64,000 nt of DNA from Pseudomonadota bacterium. Its GTDB lineage: Bacteria > Pseudomonadota > Alphaproteobacteria > Rhizobiales > Rhizobiaceae. The stretch is from positions 54,962-118,961 of the forward strand of contig JAEXYH010000005.1 of the NCBI GenBank assembly GCA_023451735.1. Reading direction: 5' to 3'. The notes below the pieces were generated by a model. The model was given only the letters and a program-made list of their open reading frames with translations. It was not told where the DNA came from and made no database searches. Of this stretch, positions 25,807 through 35,231 are shown one piece after another (within the stretch, counting starts at the first letter, position 1; each line of letters opens with the position of its first letter). The position numbers and the translations under genes are program-made.

Positions 25807-26802
25807 ATGAAACTTTCTAAGAAATTGGCTCTCGGTGTGGCTTTGGCCGTCACCATGATGTCGTCGGCGGCCTCCGCTGCCGATATGAAGATCGCGCTTG
25901 TGGTGAAATCGCTCGGCAACGGCTTCTTCGAAGCCGCCAACAAGGGCGCGCAGGAAGCGGCAAAGGAACTCGGCGGCGTCGAGATCATCTATACCGGCCC
26001 GACCTCGACGACGGCCGAAGGCCAGATCGAAGTGATCAACTCGCTGATTGCTCAAGGGGTCGACGCGATCGCCATTTCCGCCAATGACCCGGATGCGGTC
26101 GTGCCGGCGCTGAAAAAGGCGGCCCAGCGTGGCATCAAGGTGATTTCCTGGGATAGTGGCGTAGCACCGGAAGGCCGTATCCTGCAGCTCAACCCGTCCT
26201 CGAGCGAGCTGATCGGCAAGATGTGCCTGCAGCTGGCCGCCAACCATCTCGAAGGCGGCAAGGGCGATTTCGCCATTCTGTCAGCCACCACCACCTCGAC
26301 CAACCAGAATATCTGGATCGGCGAGATGAAAAAGCAGCTGAAGGATTTTGCCGGTCTGAACCTCGCCACCACCGTTTATGGCGATGACCTTGCCGACAAA
26401 TCCTATCGTGAAGCGCAGGGTCTTTTGACCTCTCAGCCGAACGTCAAGGTTATCGTCGCGCCGACCACGGTCGGCGTGCTGGCGGCGTCGCAGGCGGTCA
26501 AGGATGCGGGCAATATCGGGCAGGTCTATGTGACGGGTCTCGGTCTTCCGTCGGAAATGGCAGGTGCCATCAAGTCGGGTGCGACCAAGGAATTCGCCAT
26601 CTGGAACCCGATCGATCTCGGCTATAGCGCCACGCAGATCTCCTATCACCTGGTGAAGGGCGACACGGACGGCAAGCCGGGCTCGGAGATCGAAGCCGGC
26701 CGTATGGGCAAGATCAAGATCGGCGACAATGGCGAGGCCGCGATGGCCGATCCGTTCATCTACGACGCCAAGAATATCGACGAGTTCTCGAAGATTTTCT
26801 GA
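25807..26802 (+). CDS. rhaS: rhamnose ABC transporter substrate-binding protein
   Basis: 331 aa periplasmic binding protein of the RbsB/XylF-like family (Peripla_BP_4). Sec signal at residues 1-24 (MKLSKKLALGVALAVTMM, cleavage after ASA). Motifs KSLGNGFFEAANKGAQEAA, IYTGPTSTTAEGQIE and AISANDPDAV are those of rhamnose-specific RhaS proteins. Start 25807 follows GGGAGGAGA; an upstream in-frame ATG (25771) would mask the signal peptide. Second gene of the rhamnose operon, followed by a strong hairpin. Confidence 0.92.
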   Translation: MKLSKKLALGVALAVTMMSSAASAADMKIALVVKSLGNGFFEAANKGAQEAAKELGGVEIIYTGPTSTTAEGQIEVINSLIAQGVDAIAISANDPDAVVPALKKAAQRGIKVISWDSGVAPEGRILQLNPSSSELIGKMCLQLAANHLEGGKGDFAILSATTTSTNQNIWIGEMKKQLKDFAGLNLATTVYGDDLADKSYREAQGLLTSQPNVKVIVAPTTVGVLAASQAVKDAGNIGQVYVTGLGLPSEMAGAIKSGATKEFAIWNPIDLGYSATQISYHLVKGDTDGKPGSEIEAGRMGKIKIGDNGEAAMADPFIYDAKNIDEFSKIF

Positions 26803-26820
26803 TCCCTCCCGGGACTTCAA

Positions 26821-26853
26821 GGTCCGGCGCCGCCAAGGTTTTGGCGCCGGACC
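26821..26853 (+). terminator. strong intraoperonic hairpin behind rhaS
   Basis: GGTCCGGCGCC (26821-26831) and GGCGCCGGACC (26843-26853) form a perfect 11-bp GC-rich stem with loop GCCAAGGTTTT, 18 bp after the rhaS stop and 15 bp before rhaT. No U-run follows, so partial attenuation or 3-prime protection of rhaS mRNA is more likely than full termination. Confidence 0.75.
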
Positions 26854-26868
26854 GGCGATGACTTCCAA

Positions 26869-28434
<1,566 letters not shown>

Positions 28435-28444
28435 GGGGGCTCAG

Positions 28445-29434
28445 ATGAAGAAACTGCTGAAACACCGCGAACTGCTTCTGGTCGGCATTATCGCCATCAT
28501 GGTGGCGGGGTTTGCAACCCGTGCGCCCGGTTTCGCTGCGCCCGGAAATCTCGCCAATATTTTTAACGACACCTCGATCCTGATCATTCTGGCGCTCGGC
28601 CAGATGACGGTGATCCTGACCAAGTCGATCGATCTTTCGGTCGCCGCCAATCTGGCCTTTACCGGGATGGCTGTGGCGATGATGGATGCGGCCTATCCCG
28701 GCATGCCGCTGGCACTGCTGGTCATCCTGGCTGTCGGCATCGGTGCGGCGCTAGGCGCCATCAACGGTATGCTTGTCTGGTGGCTGCGGATCCCGCCGAT
28801 CGTCGTAACGCTCGGTACGCTGACCATCTATCGCGGCATGGCCTTTGTGCTATCGGGCGGTGCCTGGGTGAACTCGCACCAGATGACGTCCGGCTTCCTC
28901 AACTTCCCTCGCCTGCCGGTTCTGGGAATGCCGCTCCTGTCATGGATGGCGATCGTGATCGTGCTGATGATGTGGGTCGTCCTGACGCGAACGCAGTTCG
29001 GCCGCGCGACCTATGCTTCCGGTGGTAATCCGACCGCGGCGGTTTATGCCGGGATCGATATCGGCCGGACGCGGTTTTTCGCCTTTACGCTTTCGGGCGC
29101 GCTGGCCGGATTGGCCGGATATCTCTGGGTGTCGCGTTACGCGGTGGCCTATGTCGATGTCGCGGCCGGTTTCGAACTCGATACCGTGGCGGCCTGCGTG
29201 ATCGGCGGCATTTCGATTGCCGGCGGGATCGGTTCGGTCGCCGGTGCCGTGCTCGGCGCGCTGTTTCTCGGCGTGATCAAGAACGCGCTGCCGGTGATCG
29301 GCATCTCGCCCTTCGCGCAGATGGCAATTTCCGGCATCGTCATCGTCGCCGCCGTCGTCTTCAATGCTCGTGCCGAACGCAAGGCGGGGCGCATCATCCT
29401 CAGAGATCGTGGCGCCAAGGAGGTTTCCGCATGA
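28445..29434 (+). CDS. rhaP: rhamnose ABC transporter permease RhaP
   Basis: 329 aa BPD_transp_2 (RbsC-like) permease with 8-10 hydrophobic segments. LGQMTVILTKSIDLSVAANL is the family signature near residues 55-75, and GARTRFFAF-type and CVIGGISIAGGIGSVAGAV segments close the protein. An in-frame ATG at 28427 overlaps the rhaT end, but the ATG at 28445 has GAGGGGG at the right distance. Its stop overlaps the rhaQ start by 4 bp. Confidence 0.9.
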   Translation: MKKLLKHRELLLVGIIAIMVAGFATRAPGFAAPGNLANIFNDTSILIILALGQMTVILTKSIDLSVAANLAFTGMAVAMMDAAYPGMPLALLVILAVGIGAALGAINGMLVWWLRIPPIVVTLGTLTIYRGMAFVLSGGAWVNSHQMTSGFLNFPRLPVLGMPLLSWMAIVIVLMMWVVLTRTQFGRATYASGGNPTAAVYAGIDIGRTRFFAFTLSGALAGLAGYLWVSRYAVAYVDVAAGFELDTVAACVIGGISIAGGIGSVAGAVLGALFLGVIKNALPVIGISPFAQMAISGIVIVAAVVFNARAERKAGRIILRDRGAKEVSA

Positions 29435-30453
29435 GTGACACCCGCGACATCGGGGCTGAAGCCAGGACCCGTTCCGCCATTCCCGATCGGCTCGGCACGC
29501 CGGTGAGCCGGTTGCTGGGCAGCTGGGAAGTGCTGCTGTTCGGCGTGGCGGTGGCGATCTTCGTCGCCAATTCCTTCGCTTCCCCCTACTTCCTCAATGC
29601 CTGGAACCTGTCCGACGCGACCTTCAATTTCACCGAAAAGGCGATGATTGCCTTTGCCATGGCGATGCTGATCATTGTGGGGGAAATCGACCTGTCGGTG
29701 GCCGCGATCATCGCGCTCGCCTCCACCGCCATGGGGGCTGCAGCCCAGATGGGGATCGGGACACCGGGGCTGGTGGCGATCGGCCTCAGCGTTGGGCTTG
29801 CCTGCGGGGCGATCAACGGCACGCTGGTGTCTGTGCTGAAACTGCCGTCGATCGTCGTCACCATCGGCACGATGAGCCTGTTTCGCGGCATTTCCTACAT
29901 CACGCTCGGCGACCAGGCATACGGAAAATATCCGGCAGATTTCGCTTTTTTCGGGCAGGGTTATGTCGTCTGGGTCTTCTCGTTCGAATTCGTCCTGTTC
30001 ATCGTGCTTGCCATAATCTTCGGCATCGTTCTGCACGCCACCAATTTCGGCCGGCAGGTTTATGTCATCGGCAATAACGAATTTGCGGCGCGCTTCTCCG
30101 GCATTCCGGTCGAGCGGATCAAGTTCAAGCTGTTTCTGCTGACCGGCCTGATGTCCGGCATTGCCGCCGTCTGCCTGACCTCGCGGCTTGGCTCCACCCG
30201 CCCCTCGATTGCGCAAGGGTGGGAGCTGGAGATTGTCACCATGGTCGTGCTCGGCGGGGTCTCCATTCTCGGCGGGGCTGGCACGATTGCCGGCGTTGTT
30301 ATCGCCGCCTTCGTCATGGGCCTCGTCACCTTCGGGCTCGGGCTTCTCAATGTGCCGGGCATCGTCATGTCGATCTTTGTCGGCCTGCTTCTGATCATCA
30401 CCATCGCGCTGCCCATCGTGGTGCGTCGCATCAAGTTCATGAGTACGAAATGA
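29431..30453 (+). CDS. rhaQ: rhamnose ABC transporter permease RhaQ
   Basis: 340 aa RbsC-like permease, second channel subunit. The segment MAMLIIVGEIDLSVAAIIAL near residue 80 is the counterpart of the RhaP signature, and VTMVVLGGVSILGGAGTIAG near 270 is the conserved C-terminal loop. ATGA overlaps join it to rhaP upstream and rhaU downstream. An N-terminal tail of about 30 hydrophilic residues precedes the first membrane span. Confidence 0.9.
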   Translation: MSDTRDIGAEARTRSAIPDRLGTPVSRLLGSWEVLLFGVAVAIFVANSFASPYFLNAWNLSDATFNFTEKAMIAFAMAMLIIVGEIDLSVAAIIALASTAMGAAAQMGIGTPGLVAIGLSVGLACGAINGTLVSVLKLPSIVVTIGTMSLFRGISYITLGDQAYGKYPADFAFFGQGYVVWVFSFEFVLFIVLAIIFGIVLHATNFGRQVYVIGNNEFAARFSGIPVERIKFKLFLLTGLMSGIAAVCLTSRLGSTRPSIAQGWELEIVTMVVLGGVSILGGAGTIAGVVIAAFVMGLVTFGLGLLNVPGIVMSIFVGLLLIITIALPIVVRRIKFMSTK

Positions 30454-30770
30454 TTTTGGAAAAATATGCATTCAAGATGAAGCTCAACCCCGGCATGGAG
30501 GCGGAGTATCGCAAGCGCCATGACGAGATCTGGCCGGAACTAAGTGCGCTTCTGCGCGAGGCGGGGGTGCGGGATTATTCCATCCATCTCGATCGCGAGA
30601 CCAACGTGCTGTTCGGCGTGCTTTCCCGGCCGGTGGATCATTCCATGGCAAGCCTGCCTGACCATCCTGTGATGAAGCGCTGGTGGGCGCATATGGCGGA
30701 TATCATGGAGAGCAATCCGGATAATTCACCGGTGCAGAGCGATCTGGTTAAGGTGTTTCATCTGCAATGA
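30450..30770 (+). CDS. rhaU: L-rhamnose mutarotase
   Basis: 106 aa, the size of RhaM/RhaU mutarotases, which interconvert alpha- and beta-L-rhamnose. Y20 and H24 (EYRKRHDEIWPEL) have the four-residue spacing of the catalytic Tyr/His pair in E. coli RhaM, and the C-terminal MKRWWAHMADIMESNPDNSP segment is strongly conserved. The start overlaps the rhaQ stop (ATGA) and its own stop overlaps rhaK in the same way, so translation is coupled throughout this part of the operon. Confidence 0.93.
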   Translation: MILEKYAFKMKLNPGMEAEYRKRHDEIWPELSALLREAGVRDYSIHLDRETNVLFGVLSRPVDHSMASLPDHPVMKRWWAHMADIMESNPDNSPVQSDLVKVFHLQ

Positions 30771-32137
30771 GCCATTTTGAACGGATCGCCGTCCTCGATA
30801 TCGGCAAGACGAATGCAAAAGTTGTGATTTTCGATGCCGCAAGCGGCGCGGAGATCGAGACGCGGCGCATGCCCAACCGGGTTCTTTCCGGCCCGCCCTA
30901 CCCGCATTACGATGTCGACGCGCTCTGGTCGTTCCTGATCGAGAGCCTTGCCGCCTTTGCCAAGCAGCCCGGTTTCGATGCTATCTCGATCACGACGCAT
31001 GGCGCTGCGGCCGCCCTGATCGATGCGGATGGACAGCTGGCTTTGCCGGTTCTGGATTACGAGCATGAATATCCCGAAGCAATCCAGCGCGCCTATGACG
31101 AGATCCGTCCGGGTTTTGCCGAGACCTTTTCCCCTCGCCTGAGTGGCGGGCTTAATCTCGGCGCGCAGATCCATTATCAGAAGACTGCGTTTCCCGATGC
31201 GTTTTCGCGCGTTCGGACGATCCTGACCTATCCACAATACTGGGCCTACAGGCTGAGTGGTATAGCGGCCAACGAGGTGACCTCGCTGGGGTGTCATACG
31301 GATCTCTGGAAGCCGCATGAGGGGACCTATTCCTCGCTTGTTGAGGCGTTAGGCATTGGTGATCTGGTGGCTCCGGTGCATTCGGCCTTCGATCGGGTCG
31401 GCACGGCTCTTCCAGAGATTGCTTCCGGCCTCGCCCTGACCCAGCCGGTGCCGGTCTTCTGCGGTATCCACGATTCCAACGCGTCGCTGCTTCCCTATCT
31501 GGCTGGTCGCAAGGCGCCGTTTGCCGTTGTTTCCACCGGCACATGGGTGATCAATTTCGCGGTTGGCGGGGATATCGATCGGCTGGATTCGACGCGCGAT
31601 ACGCTGGCCAATGTCGATGCTTATGGGCGTGTTGTCCCTTCGGCGCGCTTCATGGGCGGCCGGGAATTCGAAATGCTGACAGGCGAACTGGGTGCGCTGG
31701 ACCAGGATCGGGCGAGGGCTGCATTGCCTGCCGCTGTCGAAAAGCGGCTGATGCTGTTGCCGAATATCGTCAAAGGGTCAGGTCCATTTCCGGGGCGTGA
31801 AAGGAAATGGGTGAATGATGGCGGGGCATCCACGGATGAGCGCTGGGCAGCTGGCTGCCTCTATTTCGCACTGATGACGGAGACTTGCCTTGGCCTGGCG
31901 GGCGCCAAAGGCCCCATTCTCGTGGAGGGGCCGTTTGCGCTCAACGGGCTTTACCTGAGCCTGCTCTCCGCTCTGACAGGCAGGGATGTGGTTGCCGTGC
32001 CGGGCTCGACCGGTACGAGCCAGGGGGCGGCGCTGCTGACCGGCATCGAGCCTGCTGCTCACAAAGGCGTTTCGGCGCCTTCTATCGATCAGGCTGACCT
32101 AGCTGGTTACAGGGTAGATTGGCTCGCCGAATGCTGA
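30767..32137 (+). CDS. rhaK: rhamnulose kinase, FGGY family
   Basis: 456 aa carbohydrate kinase. N-terminal phosphate-1 motif RIAVLDIGKTNAKVVIFD at residues 5-22 and later segments VFCGIHDSNASLLPYL, VVSTGTWVINF (phosphate-2) and PGSTGTSQGAALL match the rhizobial RhaK group, which differs from E. coli RhaB. It phosphorylates the isomerase product for RhaD; in Rhizobium leguminosarum it is also needed for ABC-dependent rhamnose uptake. Last gene of the operon. No clear terminator follows. Confidence 0.9.
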   Translation: MSHFERIAVLDIGKTNAKVVIFDAASGAEIETRRMPNRVLSGPPYPHYDVDALWSFLIESLAAFAKQPGFDAISITTHGAAAALIDADGQLALPVLDYEHEYPEAIQRAYDEIRPGFAETFSPRLSGGLNLGAQIHYQKTAFPDAFSRVRTILTYPQYWAYRLSGIAANEVTSLGCHTDLWKPHEGTYSSLVEALGIGDLVAPVHSAFDRVGTALPEIASGLALTQPVPVFCGIHDSNASLLPYLAGRKAPFAVVSTGTWVINFAVGGDIDRLDSTRDTLANVDAYGRVVPSARFMGGREFEMLTGELGALDQDRARAALPAAVEKRLMLLPNIVKGSGPFPGRERKWVNDGGASTDERWAAGCLYFALMTETCLGLAGAKGPILVEGPFALNGLYLSLLSALTGRDVVAVPGSTGTSQGAALLTGIEPAAHKGVSAPSIDQADLAGYRVDWLAEC

Positions 32138-32197
32138 GGCGCGCAATCGTGGCCGGTTGCCGCATGCACGGCGATCGGCTTCCGGATCGAAGTTGCC

Positions 32198-32213
32198 GTT
32201 GACAGCTGTCAAC
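32198..32213. promoter_or_regulatory. parS site (RepB-binding), copy 1
   Basis: GTTGACAGCTGTCAAC is a perfect 16-bp palindrome that fits the repABC parS consensus GTTNNCNGCNGNNAAC at every fixed position. It lies in a gene-free region 11.4 kb after repC. RepB encoded at 18402 is the expected ligand. Confidence 0.75.
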
Positions 32214-32396
32214 AGGGATCCGCGGGGACTGCTCGGAGGCCCGGCGTGGCGGTAGGACGCGCTCGCGATTAGTTCCGGTTCGACATACAGTCATACGCGC
32301 CGGAATATGCGCTGGGCTCTCCGAATAGGGGAGGGGCATTGTCTGACATGCGATGTTGAAATTGAACAGCCGGCCGTCCCGTTGGGAGACGGGTGG

Positions 32397-32412
32397 TTGA
32401 CAGCTGTCAACA
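32397..32412. promoter_or_regulatory. parS site (RepB-binding), copy 2
   Basis: An identical copy of GTTGACAGCTGTCAAC, 199 bp from the first. Identity limited to the 16-mer, with unrelated flanks, argues for conservation of a binding site rather than a recent duplication. Confidence 0.75.
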
Positions 32413-32929
32413 CCTCATCTGACCTTGAGAAATAGGGCGTGTGATAACGGGCACCGCGTATTTTCAGGAGCCGATTTGAAGCCTATAATACGAATCACCG
32501 GGACACGCCGGCATCGAACTTCCAAGCAAATATGGTTAACTACCTGGTAGTGAAACGAAACCATGAGTTAGGTTTCGTATCCCGTTTTGCTCGCTGATTT
32601 TTCAAGATGTTAAGTTGGTCGGATTTTCGGCATAATTTCTGAGGTTTCGACCCTCATCTGTGTCAGATCAGGTTATGCCCGAGGGTTTCAGAATCCGTTA
32701 ACGTGGCGGGACATGCGGCCTCGTCCTTCGGGATCGAATAACGCCTGCAGTCCCTTCCTACCTCTTGGCGTCCACTCGCAAGTCTAGAGCCGTTCCGGGT
32801 TGACCCATTCTGTCGGCTCCAACGGAGTAGGATGGTCGACCGGCTGGCGTGCTTTGTAAGCAAAGCATATGGCCAAGCCGACCGGTCGAACGGGCGGCCC
32901 GTTTCAGCCAACCCGAAGGGCCGGGCATC

Positions 32930-33008
32930 TTTCCGTCAGGGCAAAGGCGATGGGCTCGACCGTACCTTCGGGTATGCCCTTCGCCAGTCGCCTTTGCCCT
33001 GACGGAAA
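32930..33008. repeat. perfect 21-bp inverted repeat
   Basis: Left arm 32930-32950 (TTTCCGTCAGGGCAAAGGCG plus A) and right arm 32988-33008 are exact reverse complements, with a 37-nt loop that itself contains CGTACC-TTCG-GGTATG (a stem closed by a UUCG-type tetraloop). It ends 24 bp before the stop of the minus-strand AraC gene and could terminate that transcript as well as form a cruciform. Confidence 0.75.
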
Positions 33009-33032
33009 CCTGCTCTGGCAGAATGGCTCAAT

Positions 33033-33995
33033 TTAATCCTGAAAGGCTCTCAGTCGGCGGCGTGTCTCGCTCGGGCTTTCGGCGTAACTTGCGCGGTAGC
33101 TGCGTGAAAAGGCCGAAGCGGAGTTGAAGCCGGTTTCAGCGGCGATATCGGCGAAGCTGGCTCTGGTCTCGATGACCTTGCGGCGGGCGGCATTGAGACG
33201 AAGCGCGAGATAATGGGTGTGCGGTGCGACGCCCATCGTCTGGTGGAAGAGGTCCTGCAGATGGCGGATGCTGATGCCGGATCGCCTGGCAACTCGCGAG
33301 AGGGAGAGCGGCGCTTCCACCGTGTCCTCCATCAGCTTCACGGCTGTCTGCAAGCGGAGATCCAGTCGTCCGGTGCTGCTGATGACGGGATGGTCGGAGC
33401 GATCTCCGTCAGTGCGTTCCTGTTGGTAGATGAACAGTCGCGAGACTTCGAGTGCCAGTGAATAGCCGTGTGTGCGGCGGATCAGTTCCAGCATGAGGTC
33501 GAGCGTCGGCAGAGGGCCACCGGTGGTGATGCGTTTGCGGTCGATGACGAAGCGTTCGCGGACCAGGCCGACCTGCGGATAGGCACGGGAAAAATCGTCG
33601 ACATCCTCCCAATGGGTCGTGGCCGAGAAACCATCGAGCAGGCTGGCTTCGGCGAGAATGAAGGAACCGCTCTCCATGCCGGCGATCGATGTCCGGTGCC
33701 GGGCGGTTTGGGACAGAAGGAACTTGAGTTCGCGGGTGGCGGCGCTTTTCCAGTTGTAGCTTGCCAGAACGAAGAGCGGATCGGTTTCGCGGGCAGGGCG
33801 GAATGCGCCGGAAACCGGAATGGGGATACCGGATGTCGTCTCGATCGCCCGGCCGTCAGGAGAATGGAGTGTCCAGCGATAGAGATTCTTGCCGGTGATG
33901 CGGTTTGCGGCGCGCAGCGGCTCGATCACCGAAGCAAGCAGGATGAGGTTGGTCTCCGGCAGAACGAGAATGTCGATATGCTGGTTCTCGCCCAT
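33033..33995 (-). CDS. cdhR: GlxA-type AraC family regulator of carnitine catabolism
   Basis: 320 aa. N-terminal DJ-1/PfpI-like class I amidotransferase domain (IDILVLPETNLILLASVIEP at residues 7-26, GMESGSFILAEASLL near 115) and C-terminal AraC helix-turn-helix pair (VARRSGISIRHLQDLF, FADIAAETGFNSASAFSRSY, residues about 235-300). This architecture is that of CdhR/GbdR, activators of carnitine and glycine betaine genes in Pseudomonas. It is divergent from the dehydrocarnitine cleavage gene, which supports the name, but orthology was not tested. Start 33995 fits the domain start; the frame is open further upstream. Confidence 0.78.
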   Translation of the reverse strand: MGENQHIDILVLPETNLILLASVIEPLRAANRITGKNLYRWTLHSPDGRAIETTSGIPIPVSGAFRPARETDPLFVLASYNWKSAATRELKFLLSQTARHRTSIAGMESGSFILAEASLLDGFSATTHWEDVDDFSRAYPQVGLVRERFVIDRKRITTGGPLPTLDLMLELIRRTHGYSLALEVSRLFIYQQERTDGDRSDHPVISSTGRLDLRLQTAVKLMEDTVEAPLSLSRVARRSGISIRHLQDLFHQTMGVAPHTHYLALRLNAARRKVIETRASFADIAAETGFNSASAFSRSYRASYAESPSETRRRLRAFQD

Positions 33996-34101
33996 CTGGT
34001 CGCCTTCGCTTCTGTTCCGATAATGTATAGGCGGGTGCCGATCGTGGAAAGCATTTTCCTTTTTCCTCGCCCGTAATGGCGGCAGCGAAAAGGAGGTAAG
34101 A

Positions 34102-35004
34102 ATGCCGCTCGAGATGAACCGCGACGTCTTCATTACCTGTGCCGTGACCGGTGCAGGCGATACGACCGGAAAGTCCGGCCACGTTCCGATTACGCCGAAG
34201 CAGATCGCGGATTCGGCGATCGATGCCGCCAAGGCGGGGGCGGCGGTGGTGCACTGTCATGTCCGCAACCCCGAGACCGGGGCAGCGGCGCGCAATCTTG
34301 AACTTTACAGGGAAGTGACCGATCGCATCCGTTCTGCGGATATCGATGTCGTCTTGAACCTGACGGCCGGAATGGGGGGCGATCTTGTGTTCGGCAATGT
34401 CGAGGCGCCGTTCCCCTACAATCCCGACGGGACCGATATGGCGGGGGCGACCGAGCGGGTTGCGCATGTCGCCGACTGCCTGCCGGAAATCTGCACGCTC
34501 GATTGCGGCACGATGAACTTTTCGCTCGGCGATTATGTGATGACCAACACGCCTTCGATGCTGCGCGAAATGGCGCGGCAGATGACGGCGCTTGGCGTGC
34601 GGCCGGAAATCGAGGCCTTCGACACCGGGCACCTATGGTTTGCCAAGCAACTGGTGGAAGAGGGGCTGATCGAGGACCCGGTGCTGATCCAGCTCTGCAT
34701 GGGCATTCCCTGGGGTGCGCCGGACGATCTCAATACATTCATGGCGATGGTCAACAACGTGCCGAAGAGTTGGACGTTTTCGGCCTTCTCGATCGGCCGC
34801 AATGCGCTCGCCTATCCGGCGGCCGCAGTTCTTGCCGGCGGCAATGTCCGGGTCGGACTTGAGGACAATCTTTATGCCGGCAAGGGGCAGCTCGCGACCA
34901 ATGCGCAACTTGTGGAGAAGGCGGTCGGGGTGATCGAGGGCATGGGCGCGAAGGTGATCGGGCCGGATGCGGTGCGCGAGAAGCTGAAGCTGACGAAGCG
35001 GTAA
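34102..35004 (+). CDS. BKACE family enzyme (DUF849), probable dehydrocarnitine cleavage enzyme
   Basis: 300 aa TIM-barrel beta-keto acid cleavage enzyme. The AAVVHCHVRNPETG segment carries the zinc-binding HxH near residues 53-55, and VVLNLTAGMGG, LDCGTMNF and EIEAFDTGHLW are conserved blocks. BKACE enzymes condense a beta-keto acid with acetyl-CoA. The subgroup next to carnitine dehydrogenase converts 3-dehydrocarnitine to betainyl-CoA and acetoacetate. AAAAGGAGGTAAG just before the ATG is an unusually strong ribosome site. Divergent from the regulator and followed by the dehydrogenase/thioesterase fusion, which completes the pathway to glycine betaine. Confidence 0.85.
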   Translation: MPLEMNRDVFITCAVTGAGDTTGKSGHVPITPKQIADSAIDAAKAGAAVVHCHVRNPETGAAARNLELYREVTDRIRSADIDVVLNLTAGMGGDLVFGNVEAPFPYNPDGTDMAGATERVAHVADCLPEICTLDCGTMNFSLGDYVMTNTPSMLREMARQMTALGVRPEIEAFDTGHLWFAKQLVEEGLIEDPVLIQLCMGIPWGAPDDLNTFMAMVNNVPKSWTFSAFSIGRNALAYPAAAVLAGGNVRVGLEDNLYAGKGQLATNAQLVEKAVGVIEGMGAKVIGPDAVREKLKLTKR

Positions 35005-35012
35005 ACAGAAAG

Positions 35013-35215
35013 ACCCCTCCCGGCCGTCCCGGGCAGAGCCGCTTGTCTTTGCCCGTCCTTCGGACCCCTACAAGGGGGAGGGCTTAATGCGCCGAACGCT
35101 CGCGGTCTGAACTCAGCCTTTCAACATGCAGCGGCGTTGGATTGGAACGAATGAACGAATGAATGCCGCGGGTTAAGCCCCTCCCGCTTGTGGAAGGGGT
35201 TTGGGGCGAGGCCTA
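35013..35215. repeat. GC-rich mosaic repeats between the two carnitine genes
   Basis: Two blocks rich in CCCTCCC / GGGAGGG motifs: about 35013-35085 (ACCCCTCCCGGCCGTCCCGG ... AAGGGGGAGGG) and about 35173-35215 (AAGCCCCTCCCGCTTG ... GGGGCGAGGCC). They resemble the rhizobial mosaic elements at 11977. They interrupt an otherwise co-directional pair and may separate expression levels. Confidence 0.5.
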
Positions 35216-35231
35216 TAAACGAGGTGGGAAT

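Larger units (their letters stand above)
32138..33032. other. 895-bp gene-free, palindrome-rich region with two parS-type sites
   Basis: No gene is supported on either strand; short open frames (for example 32663-32911 minus) lack resemblance or ribosome sites. The region holds two perfect parS-like 16-mers, ACGAAACC/GGTTTCGT (32555-32578), CTACC/GGTAG (32540-32550), a hairpin around GCTTTG/CAAAGC near 32850 and a 21-bp perfect inverted repeat at 32930-33008. It separates the rhamnose and carnitine modules. Confidence 0.7.

Noticed and set aside
32663..32911. 82-codon minus-strand frame in the parS-bearing gap
   Set aside because: Low-quality codon use, no ribosome site, no resemblance, and it overlaps hairpin-rich DNA.
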